From NCBI RefSeq assembly GCF_036346855.1, contig NZ_CP107841.1, positions 6,948,001-7,012,000 on the forward strand: a stretch of DNA of 64,000 nucleotides. Reading direction: 5' to 3'. Each line of letters begins with the position of its first letter. The stretch's first letter is position 1. Positions 18,027 to 26,590 of the stretch are shown here, in pieces. The notes below the pieces were generated by a model. The model was not told the origin of the DNA, made no database searches, and saw only the letters and a program-made list of their open reading frames with translations. The stretch is from Streptomyces europaeiscabiei (GTDB lineage Bacteria > Actinomycetota > Actinomycetes > Streptomycetales > Streptomycetaceae). The position numbers and the translations under genes are program-made.

Positions 18027-18350
18027 CTAGTGTGCCGAACCCGACAGTTGCAGGCCCACGACCCCCACGATCACCAGGCTGATCGAGACGATCTTCAGGA
18101 TCGACACGATGTCGCCGAGGAAGATCATCCCGTAGATCGCGGTGCCGGCCGCGCCGATGCCCGTCCAGACGGCGTAGGCGGGACCGACGTCGAGCTTCTT
18201 CAGGGAGAGGGTCAGCAGGCCGAAACTGCCGAGCGCGAAAACGCAGAAGGCGACCGTGGGCCAGAGTCTGGTGAATCCGTGCGAGAGCTTCAGACAGACG
18301 GCGAATCCGGTCTCAAGAAGCCCCGCCACGACAACCAGCAGCCACGCCAT
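18027..18350 (-). CDS. SMR-family transporter, SugE/Gdx-like
   Basis: A 107-residue, four-helix small multidrug resistance protein. The essential Glu is in LLETGF (residue ~13), and helix 3 contains AYAVWTGIGAAGTAI. This pattern fits the SugE/Gdx branch, which exports guanidinium or quaternary cations in exchange for protons. SMR proteins work as dimers and only one gene is present, implying a dual-topology homodimer. GGGAGGA precedes the ATG at 18350. No guanidine riboswitch was recognised upstream. Confidence 0.88.
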   Translation of the reverse strand: MAWLLVVVAGLLETGFAVCLKLSHGFTRLWPTVAFCVFALGSFGLLTLSLKKLDVGPAYAVWTGIGAAGTAIYGMIFLGDIVSILKIVSISLVIVGVVGLQLSGSAH

Positions 18351-18469
18351 GTCTCGTCCTCCCGTGTCCCCACGTTCCGTGACCGCTTCGTGTGCTCTCG
18401 TCTGGTCGGGCTCCGACTTGGTGCGATTATGCACTTACCGGGTGGGAGGGGGCGCAAACAACGCGGAGG

Positions 18470-19483
18470 TCAGTCGCCTTCCCGCCGTTCGCGCGTCGAG
18501 AGGAGCCGGCGCAGGGAGTAGAGCCGTGCCGGGTCCGCGTGCCCGTCCGCGACCCACTGGTCCAGCGCGCAGTCCTGTTCGTCGTGACTGCACGCACGCG
18601 GACAGCCTTCCGTGCCCGGCACCAGGTCCGGGAAGGCGTTGATGACCCGGGACGGGTCGACGTGGGCCAGCCCGAACGACCGTACGCCCGGGGTGTCCAC
18701 CACCCAGCCGCCGCCTGAGTCTGCCAGGGGCAGGGCCAGCGCGGAGGTCGTGGTGTGCCGGCCGCGGCCCGTCACCGCGTTCACATGGCCCGTCGTGCGG
18801 CGGCGGTCCTCGGGGACGAGGGCGTTCACCAAGGTCGTCTTGCCCACACCGGAATGGCCGACGAACGCCGTGACCTTGCCGGCGAGGTGACCGCGTACGC
18901 GGTCGGCGGCGCCGCCCGTCTCCAGTTCCTCGCGGCTCGTCACGACGTACGGGATGTCGATGTCCCCGTAAAGCTCCAGGAGCTTGTCGGGGGAGGCCAA
19001 GTCCGACTTCGTGAGCACGAGGAGGGGAGACAGGCCGGCGGCGTACGCCGCCACCAGGCAGCGGTCGATCAGCCGGGGACGCGGTTCCGGGTCGGCGAGG
19101 GCCGTGACGATGGCGAGCTGGTCGGCGTTGGCGACGACGACGCGCTCGTACGGGTCGTCGTCGTCGGCCGTGCGCCGCAGCACCGACGTACGGTCGGCGA
19201 TGCGGACGATCCGGGCGAGGGTGTCCTTCTTGCCGGAGAGGTCGCCGACGAGGGCGACCGTGTCGCCGACGACCGCGGCCTTGCGGCCCAGTTCGCGGGC
19301 CTTCATGGCGAAGACCACGCGGTCCTCGACGAGACAGGTCAGGCGGCCCCGGTCGACGGTGAGAACCATGCCCTCGGCGGCGTCCTCGTGCTTCGGACGG
19401 ATGTGCGTACGGGGACGGTTGCCCTTGCGGTTCGGGCGGCTGGGGATGTCGTCCTCGTCGGTGTGCTTGCCGTAACGGCGCAT
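18470..19483 (-). CDS. rsgA: Ribosome small-subunit GTPase RsgA
   Basis: A 337-residue circularly permuted GTPase that helps mature the 30S subunit. The order is an OB-like N-domain (about 40-110), the G4 motif LTKSD before G1 GHSGVGKTTL and G3 DTPGVRSFG, then a zinc knuckle (CPRACSHDEQDC). The ATG at 19483 gives a basic, low-complexity N-terminus. It starts 16 nt after aroA on the same strand, so the two are probably one transcript. Confidence 0.93.
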   Translation of the reverse strand: MRRYGKHTDEDDIPSRPNRKGNRPRTHIRPKHEDAAEGMVLTVDRGRLTCLVEDRVVFAMKARELGRKAAVVGDTVALVGDLSGKKDTLARIVRIADRTSVLRRTADDDDPYERVVVANADQLAIVTALADPEPRPRLIDRCLVAAYAAGLSPLLVLTKSDLASPDKLLELYGDIDIPYVVTSREELETGGAADRVRGHLAGKVTAFVGHSGVGKTTLVNALVPEDRRRTTGHVNAVTGRGRHTTTSALALPLADSGGGWVVDTPGVRSFGLAHVDPSRVINAFPDLVPGTEGCPRACSHDEQDCALDQWVADGHADPARLYSLRRLLSTRERREGD

Positions 19484-19499
19484 GATCCCTGTCCGCCCG

Positions 19500-20831
19500 T
19501 CAGTTCTTCCCGAGCATCCCGGCCCACAGTTCGGGGAAGTCCGGCAGGGTCTTGGCCGTCGTCGCCACGTTCTCGATCCGTACGCCCTCCACGGCCAGGC
19601 CGATGATCGCACCGGCCGTGGCCATGCGGTGGTCGTCGTACGTGTGGAAGACACCGCCGTGCAGGGGGCGGGGGCGGATGTGGAGGCCGTCGGCGGTCTC
19701 GGTGACGTCGCCGCCGAGTTCGTTGATCTCCTTGGTGAGCGCGGCCAGGCGGTCCGTCTCGTGCAGGCGGAGGTGGGCGACGCCGCGCAGGGTCGAGGGG
19801 GAGTCGGCGAGGGCGGCGACCGCCGCGATGCCCGGGGTCAGTTCGCCGACCTCGCCCAGGTCCACGTCGATGCCGTGGATCGAACCCGAACCGCTGAACA
19901 CCAGGCCGTACTCGGTCAGCTCGCAGGTGCCGCCCATCTCCGTGAAGATCTCGCGGAGTTGGTCACCGGGCTGGGTGGTGCGCGTGGGCCAGTCGGGGAT
20001 GACGACCTTGCCGCCGGTCACCAGGGCCGCCGCCAGGAACGGCTGGGCGTTGGACAGGTCCGGCTCGATCGTCAGGTCGCGGCCGAGGAGCGCGCCCGGT
20101 GTGACCCGCCAGACGTTCGGCTCGCCGCCCGACTCCGGGGTGTCCACCTGCGCGCCGACCGAGCGCAGCATGTCGACGGTCATCCGGATGTGCGGCATGG
20201 AGGGCAGCGTCGAGCCGATGTGACGGACCTCGACGCCCTGGTTGAAGCGGGGGGCGGACAGCAGCAGCGCCGACACGAACTGTGACGACGATGACGCGTC
20301 GATCGCCACCGCGCCGCCGTCCAGCGCGCCGCTGCCGTGGACCGTCAGCGGGAGGGCGCCCCGGCCGTCGTCGTCGATCCGGGCGCCCAGGACGCGCAGG
20401 GCGTCGATCACGCCGTTCAGGGGACGCTCGTACGACCGGGGGTCTCCGTCGAAGCGGATGGGGCCGTCGGCGAGGGCGGCCACCGGGGGCAGGAAGCGCA
20501 TGACCGTGCCCGCGTTGCCGACGTCCACCGTGGTCGGGCCGTGCAGGCCGGTGGGCAGGACGCGCCAGGCCTCTCCGGAGCCGCCCGCGACGGATGAGCT
20601 GGACGAGACGGTCTCCTCGATGCCGACGCCCATCGCGCGCAGCGCGGCCGCCATCAGGAGGGTGTCGCGGGAGCGCAGGGGGCGGCGCAGCCAGCCGGGC
20701 TCGCTCGCGAGGGCGGCGAGGACGAGGGCGCGGTTGGTGACCGACTTGGACCCCGGGACGTGGACCGTCGCGTCGACGGCTCCGCTCGCGTGGGGGGCGG
20801 GCCAGAGGGCGGGCTGTGCGTTCAGGGCCAT
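19500..20831 (-). CDS. aroA: 3-phosphoshikimate 1-carboxyvinyltransferase (EPSP synthase)
   Basis: A 443-residue EPSP synthase, which joins shikimate-3-phosphate and phosphoenolpyruvate in the shikimate pathway. PEP- and S3P-site motifs are present: [12 protein letters not shown] near residue 25, [12 protein letters not shown] near 100, [24 protein letters not shown] and [11 protein letters not shown]. The glyphosate-related loop reads GNAGTVMRF instead of the more usual GNAGTAMRP. The ATG at 20831 starts [10 protein letters not shown]. First gene of an aroA-rsgA pair. Confidence 0.95.
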   Translation of the reverse strand: MALNAQPALWPAPHASGAVDATVHVPGSKSVTNRALVLAALASEPGWLRRPLRSRDTLLMAAALRAMGVGIEETVSSSSSVAGGSGEAWRVLPTGLHGPTTVDVGNAGTVMRFLPPVAALADGPIRFDGDPRSYERPLNGVIDALRVLGARIDDDGRGALPLTVHGSGALDGGAVAIDASSSSQFVSALLLSAPRFNQGVEVRHIGSTLPSMPHIRMTVDMLRSVGAQVDTPESGGEPNVWRVTPGALLGRDLTIEPDLSNAQPFLAAALVTGGKVVIPDWPTRTTQPGDQLREIFTEMGGTCELTEYGLVFSGSGSIHGIDVDLGEVGELTPGIAAVAALADSPSTLRGVAHLRLHETDRLAALTKEINELGGDVTETADGLHIRPRPLHGGVFHTYDDHRMATAGAIIGLAVEGVRIENVATTAKTLPDFPELWAGMLGKN

Positions 20832-20908
20832 GGGGCCCACTTTAGTGGGGGTTCGCTTCGCCGGGTTCAGCCGGTTGACGTGCGTCGCCTGCCGGGTCCG
20901 ATGTCGTC

Positions 20909-20948
20909 GTGGCCGGTCGCGCGGTTCCCCGCGCCCCTTACGGGGCGC
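20909..20948. repeat. Dispersed intergenic repeat copy A
   Basis: GTGGCCGGTCGCGCGGTTCC followed by CCGCGCCCCTTACGGGGCGC in the gap between the M50 stop and the aroA start. Nearly identical to 58089-58128, related to arms at 53074-53156 and, degenerately, to about 44509-44555. It contains a short GCGCCCC/GGGGCGC hairpin. Confidence 0.8.
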
Positions 20949-20987
20949 ACCTCGGCCGCGGGTGAAAAGTTCGGGCATCAAAGAGTT

Positions 20988-21710
20988 TCACAGGCTCAGC
21001 AGCCAGCGGCCACCGCCGAGCAGAGCGCAGACCGACACCACGTGGAACATCACGAGCCATACCGTCGCCGGTACGTGGGTCAGGCGGGACAGTTGGTCCG
21101 CGTCCGAGTCGCCGGCGCCTCCCCGGCGGCGCTTCGCCTGGAGTTCGAACGCCGGGCGCACGCCCCCCAGCAGCAGGAACCAGACCACCGCGTAGGCGAA
21201 GGCGGCCTGGACCTGGGGGCCTGCCAGCCAGGAGACGACCACGAAGGTGCCGCCGGTGAGGACGACCGTGAGGGCGCCGTAGGCGTTGCGGATCATGACC
21301 AGCATGGCGATCAGCAGGATCGTGGCGAGCCAGAGGAGGAGGGTGATGCGGCCGGAGCCGAGTAGGGCGGCGCCGCCGAGGCCGAGGAGCGGGGGAGCGG
21401 TGTAGCCGGCGGCGGCGGTGAGGATCATGCCGAGGCCGGTGGGCTTGCCTCGGCTGACCGTGAGGCCGCTGGTGTCGGAGTGCAGCCGGATGCCGGTCAG
21501 GGTACGACCGGTGAGCAGCGCGATCAGACCGTGGCCGCCCTCGTGCGCGATGGTGATGGCGTTGCGCGAGAGCCGCCAGACGCCGTGCGGGACGATCGCC
21601 GCGAGCGCGGCGACGGCGGTGGCTATGACGACCCAGAGGTCGGGGTCCGGCTGAGTGCCGAAGACCTCGTCCCACAGGCTCGCCAGCGAGGTGACTGCGG
21701 TGCTTTCCAT
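20988..21710 (-). CDS. M50-family membrane metalloprotease
   Basis: A 240-residue polytopic membrane protein of the M50B-like group. The zinc motif HEGGH lies in ITIAHEGGHGLIALL (about residue 55), inside the first of five or six hydrophobic segments. Such proteases cut substrates within the membrane, but the target here is unknown. The ATG at 21710 (MESTAVTSL) is chosen. It is the last intact core gene left of the integrated island, and reads toward aroA. Confidence 0.85.
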   Translation of the reverse strand: MESTAVTSLASLWDEVFGTQPDPDLWVVIATAVAALAAIVPHGVWRLSRNAITIAHEGGHGLIALLTGRTLTGIRLHSDTSGLTVSRGKPTGLGMILTAAAGYTAPPLLGLGGAALLGSGRITLLLWLATILLIAMLVMIRNAYGALTVVLTGGTFVVVSWLAGPQVQAAFAYAVVWFLLLGGVRPAFELQAKRRRGGAGDSDADQLSRLTHVPATVWLVMFHVVSVCALLGGGRWLLSL

Positions 21711-22026
21711 GTTCTGCGGTGACTCCTCGGGGTCGCGATCGACAGGGGTCGGCGCGGAGCGCCGTCGTCGGGGGGTGGTGGTCGGGTGACGGGTGGGCCT
21801 GGCAGTGTGGCACTTATGTGCGGACGGTATCTGAGACGCCGATGTAGCAGCGATCGTTCCTGGGGGCAAAAGGGCAGGTCACAGCAGGAGGTCCCCGGAA
21901 TGATCCGCAGTTCTTGCTCTACCCGTGCTGACTGTGTGCTGACCTGGGGGCACCTGTGATCACCCCAGGAAACCTGTCCCGTGCTGGGCCGGTGCTGATC
22001 TCGTCTTCGAGTCGAGGAGGAACCTC
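21711..22026. other. Left junction of the island, non-coding
   Basis: The first ~105 bp are the native upstream region of M50, ending in the left 16-bp repeat (21815-21830). After it, the frame of the former SRAP start reads only MCGRYLRRRCS before a stop. Further right, paired GTGCTGACTG/TGCTGAC motifs (21924-21946) resemble motifs at the right end (36540-36560) and could be integrase arm sites. No gene is seen. Confidence 0.6.
21815..21830. repeat. Left direct repeat (attL-like core)
   Basis: TATGTGCGGACGGTAT, identical to 36605-36620. Bases on either side differ between the two copies (T/A before, C/G after). Confidence 0.8.
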
Positions 22027-22800
22027 TCACGGGATCCATGTGTCAAGCGGCTGCAATGAGGACGTGGGGAAGGCGACTCGTTCATCGAACAGGGTGCGAG
22101 TCTTGAGACGGTGGTGGAGCCCGCCGAGCATGCGGTTGAAGAGTTCCGGAGTGCGCCAGCATGCCAGCCACCGCTGTTCCCGGCACCGGTAGTGAGCGTT
22201 CGCTCCGCCGGACGCGGTTCCAGAGCCGAGAAGGCCAGAGGAATCCGGCATCATGCAGGCGGTTGTTCTTGAGCCGCCTTCTGCCGGCGTAGCGGCTGTT
22301 CTCGGACGCTCGGGTGATCGGTGCCGCTCCCGCGTACGCCTTCAGTCCTCGCGTGTCTGCGAACCGAGCTGGGTCGCCGCCAATTTCGGCGAGGATGCTG
22401 GCACCGAGTTGGAAGTCAGGCCCGGAAGGCTGAGCAGCACCTCAGCGTCGGGGTGCTGGCGGAACGCCTTCTCGGTCTCTTCGACCAACCTCGGGCAGCG
22501 GGCCTGCCGCTGCTGGAGGACCTCCAGCCAGCGTTCTGCCTGGGCCTTGACGCCGCGCACGCGGCCAGGCCGTCTTCAGGGACGCGCAGAACTTCCTGCG
22601 GGTCGCTGTGGCCGCTTTGGCCGGTGTCGGTGCCACCACCACGATCGCGCGGGCCTGCGGGCGGCACAGACTGTTTTGTCAGCCCGCCACGGCCGCCAAG
22701 GCTGGGCAGTACCTCCCGCAGCAGGCATCGGAGCCGGTCGGCCAGCTGCTGGCGTTTCCGGTGGCATCCTGCTGGGCCGATCTCCCGCAGTGGCGCGTTT
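22027..22800 (-). pseudogene. Decayed IS110-family transposase
   Basis: Minus-strand fragments in several frames read as one IS110-type protein: KRQQLADRLRCLLREVLPSL, then APTPAKAATATRRKF, EKAFRQHPDAEVLLSLPGL, GLKAYAGAAPITRAS, and a C-terminus RTPELFNRMLGGLHHRLKTR ending in a TWIP tail. The HPDAEVLLSLPG and AYAGAAP blocks are hallmarks of the Transposase_20 domain. The catalytic DEDD N-terminus is missing and several frameshifts separate the blocks, so it is inactive. IS110 elements lack clear terminal repeats and none were found. Confidence 0.75.
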
Positions 22801-22933
22801 CCTCTGTGATTCGCTGTACCAGGCCACCCACCACGTCTTCCTCGGGTTGATCGTGCCGGCTGTACTCGGGATCGGTGCGCAGCTGCTGCTGCTGCTGACG
22901 CCGCGGCGCGGCGAACCGCTCATTCTGGACTGA
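22790..22933 (+). pseudogene. Possible membrane-transporter C-terminal remnant
   Basis: The plus strand reads FLCDSLYQATHHVFLGLIVP and on through AVLGIGAQLLLLLTPRRGEP to a stop. This looks like the last transmembrane helix and tail of an MFS transporter. It overlaps the 3' end of the LysR gene on the other strand and follows the transposase relic. It could be chance hydrophobicity. Confidence 0.3.
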
Positions 22934-23837
22934 CGGTCGGCGGTCCGCAGAAATCACTGACGAGCGAGCGGAACCACTGGTGAGCGGGGTGGTTGTGCAG
23001 CCGCTCGTGCCAAATGAGTTTGTAGCTCAGCTTCTCGGCTTCGAAGGGCAACGGGCGGATTTCCAACTCGTGCTGCTTGATGAGTGATTGGCCATGCCCG
23101 TCGATGAAACCGTTCGGCACACACGTCAACAGGTCGCTTTCCTCGACGATCCGCAAAGCGTCGGCGAAGTGGTTGACGACGGCCATGATCGTCCGGGTAC
23201 GACCCTGCAGGCCGAGCCAGCCGTCGATCACACCCAGATCCATACCGGACGGTGTCACCAACACGTGGTCTGCCGAGGCAAACTGATCCAACGTCATGTC
23301 CCGCGCCAACAGGTGTCCGCGGCGCATCACGCACATGTAGTGCTCTGTGCGAAGAACCCGCACGTGGATGTCGCGAGGAAGCGCGGGAAACATCCCGACC
23401 GAGCAGTCCAATGTGCCGCGTTCGATCGCGTCCAGCGAGCTGGCGTTGGTGTGGAACGCGAAAGCGACGCGGGCATAGGGCGAGGTCTCCCTCAGTTTCA
23501 GCGTGATACCGCACACCGCTTCGGCCGCGAGGCTGTCCGTGACCGAGAGACGGAAACCGGTCGGATCCGTACGGGGATCGAAGTGCTGGGGCGCGATCGA
23601 GGACCTGATCGTCGCCAGTGAACGATGGAGCTCGGGCCAGATGGCCAGCATCCGCGACGTCGGCTGAACGCCGTCGGGGGCCCTGAGGAACAACTGGTCC
23701 TGCATCAGCTTGCGGGCACGCCGAAGCGCGTTGCTGACGGCCGGCTGGCTCATCGACAGGCTGTTCGCAGCGCGCGTCACGTTCCGCTCCAGCATCACGG
23801 CTTCGATGACCAGGAGCAGGTTGAGATCGAGGCGCAT
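22920..23837 (-). CDS. LysR-type transcriptional regulator
   Basis: A 305-residue LTTR. The N-terminal winged helix is at residues ~8-65 (NVTRAANSLSMSQPAVSNAL), followed by a substrate-binding domain of NodD-like character (DPTGFRLSVTDSLAAE, ERGTLDCSVGMFP). AGGTGA 5 nt before the ATG at 23837 supports the start. It diverges from the RraA-like gene with a 139-bp gap, the classic layout for a regulator of the catabolic operon beside it. The inducer would be the pathway substrate or an intermediate. Confidence 0.9.
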   Translation of the reverse strand: MRLDLNLLLVIEAVMLERNVTRAANSLSMSQPAVSNALRRARKLMQDQLFLRAPDGVQPTSRMLAIWPELHRSLATIRSSIAPQHFDPRTDPTGFRLSVTDSLAAEAVCGITLKLRETSPYARVAFAFHTNASSLDAIERGTLDCSVGMFPALPRDIHVRVLRTEHYMCVMRRGHLLARDMTLDQFASADHVLVTPSGMDLGVIDGWLGLQGRTRTIMAVVNHFADALRIVEESDLLTCVPNGFIDGHGQSLIKQHELEIRPLPFEAEKLSYKLIWHERLHNHPAHQWFRSLVSDFCGPPTVSPE

Positions 23838-23976
23838 GTTATTCACCTGGGTTATGGCGATCCCCCCAGACTGTGAATTGGACCCATTCCGAGCATTGAG
23901 CCACGCTATCAGCACTAACGCGCCGGACTTGCCGGGCTGGGGTCGCCCGGATTCCAGTCAGCGACTGGCGTCCGAG

Positions 23977-24753
23977 ATGCGAGACGTGGAAAGGATATTC
24001 GCCGAGATGATAGACGCTCCTCTCGGAGACGTGCTACCGAAGCTGACCGGAAAGATCAGTCCGGAGCGCATTCGTCTGATGCGCACCCCACGGCCGCCAC
24101 AGGGCCTGATCGAGGGGTTCAAGCGCATCACCGACGCGACCAGCGTCGTCTCCGACATCATGGACGAGCTGGGGATCACCGGAGCGATCGGCACCTCGGT
24201 TCTCAGGCCGACCCTGCCGACCGCAAGCATCGTCGGACCGGCGCTCACGGTGCGCAACATCGTGCAGCGTGAGCCGGTTCATGAAACGGCGCCCGGCCAT
24301 GTGAATCGCATGGCGGAGTTCGAGGCGCACAACCTGGCCCTGCCCGGCGACATCGTTGTGATCGACGGTGTCGCAGGCATCTCGAACATGGGCGGGATTT
24401 CGGCGCAGACCGGAAAGCGGCAAGGTGAAGCCGGCGCCGTCATCTCCGGCGGAATCCGCGATGTCGGCCATTCCCGGCGGGTGGACTATCCGATCTGGGC
24501 CACGGAGATCACCCCGGTGACGGGCAAGTGGCGCATCGAGACGGTGGAGATCAACGGCGACGTCGAGATCGCCGGTGTGCGCGTCTCGCCCGGTGACATC
24601 GTCATCGCGGACGAGACCGGTGTGTGTTTCATCCCGATCGCCAGGGCGGCGGAGGTGCTGGAGCGGGCTCTGGCGAAGGCCACCTTCGAGGAGCAGAAGT
24701 GCGCGGCGATCGACGCCGGCATGTCCGTAGCCGATCTCCCGACGAATGCGTGA
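23977..24753 (+). CDS. RraA-family aldolase/decarboxylase-like protein
   Basis: A 258-residue RraA-like protein. Family features are ATSVVSDIMDELG, ASIVGPALTVRN, the GDIVVIDGVAGISNMGG block and SGGIRDVGHSRR, which carries the Arg-Asp pair that binds substrate and metal in HMG/CHA aldolases and oxaloacetate decarboxylases. It is more likely a class II pyruvate-type aldolase than an RNase E inhibitor, since it sits with dehydrogenases and an importer. The ATG at 23977 is the least bad start; ATG 24007 is an alternative. First gene of an overlapping operon. Confidence 0.82.
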   Translation: MRDVERIFAEMIDAPLGDVLPKLTGKISPERIRLMRTPRPPQGLIEGFKRITDATSVVSDIMDELGITGAIGTSVLRPTLPTASIVGPALTVRNIVQREPVHETAPGHVNRMAEFEAHNLALPGDIVVIDGVAGISNMGGISAQTGKRQGEAGAVISGGIRDVGHSRRVDYPIWATEITPVTGKWRIETVEINGDVEIAGVRVSPGDIVIADETGVCFIPIARAAEVLERALAKATFEEQKCAAIDAGMSVADLPTNA

Positions 24754-24757
24754 GGCC

Positions 24758-25762
24758 ATGACCGACTCCACCCGGAGACTGCGTGTCTCCGTCCTCGACG
24801 ACTACCAGGACGTCGTCCGCACCCTCGACTGCTTCAGCAAGTTGCACGGCCATGACGTCATGATCTGGAACGACTCCGTGGCCGACGTGGACGTGCTGGC
24901 CGAGCGCCTGGCCGACGCCGACGTACTGGTCCTTCTGCGCGAGCGCACCAAGATCGACGAAGCGCTGCTCAGCCGTCTGCCGAACCTCAAGCTCATCAGC
25001 CAGAACGGCCACATCCCGCACATCGACCTCGACGCCTGCACGCGGCACGGCGTGGTCGTGGCCTCGGCCCTGACCTCCCGTCCGTCCTACCCCACCGTGG
25101 AGTTCACCTGGGGTCTGATCCTGGCCGGGATGCGCAACATCCCGCTGGAGAGCACAGCGCTGCGCGAGGGCCGCTGGCAGAGCACCGTCGGGCTGGGGCT
25201 GCGTGGCCGGACGCTGGGCATCTACGGCTTCGGTCGGCTCGGCTCGATGGTGGCGCGGATCGGTGTGGCGTTCGGGATGGAGCTGCTGGTCTGGGGCCGG
25301 GAGGGCTCCCTGGACCGGGCGAAGGCCGAGGGCTTCGCGGTCGCGGAGAGCAGGCAGGCCTTCTTCGCACAGTCGGATGTGCTCAGCCTGCACCTGCGCC
25401 TGAACGAGGCGACCACCGGCCTGATCGGTCCGCAGGACCTCGCCCTCATGAAGCCGACCGCGCTGTTGGTGAACACCAGCCGGGCGGAGCTGATCAAGCC
25501 CGGAGCGCTGGCCGAGGCGCTGCAAGCCGGCCGGCCCGGTAAGGCGGCGGTCGACGTGTTCGAGCGCGAGCCGCTGACCGACCCGAACGATCCCCTGCTT
25601 CGGCTCCCGAACGCCCTGTGCACGCCGCACCTCGGCTTCGTCGAGCGCGACAACTACGAGTTCGCCTACGGCAACGCCTTCGACCAGATCGTGGCGTTCG
25701 CCGAGGGCGCCCCGAGCAACGTCCACAACCCCGATGTGCTGAAAAAGGACCACGTGCGATGA
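24758..25762 (+). CDS. D-isomer-specific 2-hydroxyacid dehydrogenase
   Basis: A 334-residue NAD-dependent oxidoreductase. The Rossmann motif [10 protein letters not shown] lies near residue 155; the catalytic Arg is in NTSRAEL, the Glu in DVFEREPL and the His in CTPHLGFVE, so the triad is complete. It interconverts a 2-hydroxyacid and a 2-oxoacid; the exact substrate is unknown, though phosphoglycerate-type enzymes are close relatives. The ATG at 24758 lies 4 nt after the RraA stop; an in-frame ATG at 24746 is possible. Its stop overlaps the next start as ATGA. Confidence 0.88.
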   Translation: MTDSTRRLRVSVLDDYQDVVRTLDCFSKLHGHDVMIWNDSVADVDVLAERLADADVLVLLRERTKIDEALLSRLPNLKLISQNGHIPHIDLDACTRHGVVVASALTSRPSYPTVEFTWGLILAGMRNIPLESTALREGRWQSTVGLGLRGRTLGIYGFGRLGSMVARIGVAFGMELLVWGREGSLDRAKAEGFAVAESRQAFFAQSDVLSLHLRLNEATTGLIGPQDLALMKPTALLVNTSRAELIKPGALAEALQAGRPGKAAVDVFEREPLTDPNDPLLRLPNALCTPHLGFVERDNYEFAYGNAFDQIVAFAEGAPSNVHNPDVLKKDHVR

Positions 25763-26547
25763 ACCTTGAGCTCGATGGAGAAGTCGTCCTGATCACCGGC
25801 GGGAGCAAGGGCATCGGCCTGGCCTGTGCCCGCGCCTTCGGCCGGGAGGGCGCCCGCGTGGTCATCGTGTCGCGCAGCAAGGACAACCTGTCCGCCGCCC
25901 GGGAAGTCCTCGCGGAGGACGGCATCGAGGTCACTACGTTCTCGGCCGATCTGTCCGATGCGGCGCCGGCACAACGGGCGGTCATCGCGACCGAGGAGCA
26001 GGTCGGACCGATCGGCGTGCTGGTCAACTCGGCCGGCGGCGCCAAGCGCGTGCCCCCGGCCGAGCTGACGCCGGAGAAGTGGCGCACCGCGATGGACGCG
26101 AAGTTCTTCACCTACATGAACGTCATGGACCACGTGCTGCCGCGCATGGTGGAGCGGAAGGCCGGCTCGGTCGTCAACATCATCGGCACCGGCGGGAAGG
26201 TCGCCTCGCCGATGCACGCCCCCGGGGGTGCGGCGAACGCGGCGCTGATGCTGGCTTCCGCGGCGCTGGCCGCGGCCTGGGGGCCCGCCGGTGTCCGCGT
26301 CAACGTCATCAACCCGGGAGCGACCATGACCGACCGGGTGCAGATGTCCCTGGACACGGAGTCGCGCATGACCGGAAAGCCGCCTGAGGAGCTGCTGCGC
26401 CGCAACCAGGAGCGCATCCCGCTCGGGCGGTACGCCGCTCCGGAGGAGGTCGCCGACGCGGTGCTGTTCCTCTCCAGCGCCCGTGCGTCCTACGTGACCG
26501 GCGCGTCGCTGACCATGGACGGCGCGCTTACGCCGCTCGTCGTGTGA
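25759..26547 (+). CDS. SDR-family oxidoreductase with altered active site
   Basis: A 262-residue classical SDR by fold: the cofactor motif [14 protein letters not shown] at residues ~11-24, [21 protein letters not shown] and the C-terminal [11 protein letters not shown]. The usual YxxxK is missing: the segment [10 protein letters not shown] aligns with YxxSKAAL so that Tyr becomes Gly and Lys becomes Asn, and the preceding catalytic Ser region reads IIGTGGK. Other SDRs with this variant exist, so it may be a true subfamily with different chemistry. Overlaps the dehydrogenase stop by 4 nt. Confidence 0.85.
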   Translation: MNLELDGEVVLITGGSKGIGLACARAFGREGARVVIVSRSKDNLSAAREVLAEDGIEVTTFSADLSDAAPAQRAVIATEEQVGPIGVLVNSAGGAKRVPPAELTPEKWRTAMDAKFFTYMNVMDHVLPRMVERKAGSVVNIIGTGGKVASPMHAPGGAANAALMLASAALAAAWGPAGVRVNVINPGATMTDRVQMSLDTESRMTGKPPEELLRRNQERIPLGRYAAPEEVADAVLFLSSARASYVTGASLTMDGALTPLVV

Positions 26548-26590
26548 ACGACCGAGCCGAAAACACAATCCGACAATCGGAGGAACAACG

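Noticed and set aside
18421..18434. GTGCGATTATGCAC palindrome before the SMR gene as a promoter/operator
   Set aside because: Only 4-bp arms and no -35 at proper spacing; not strong enough to list.
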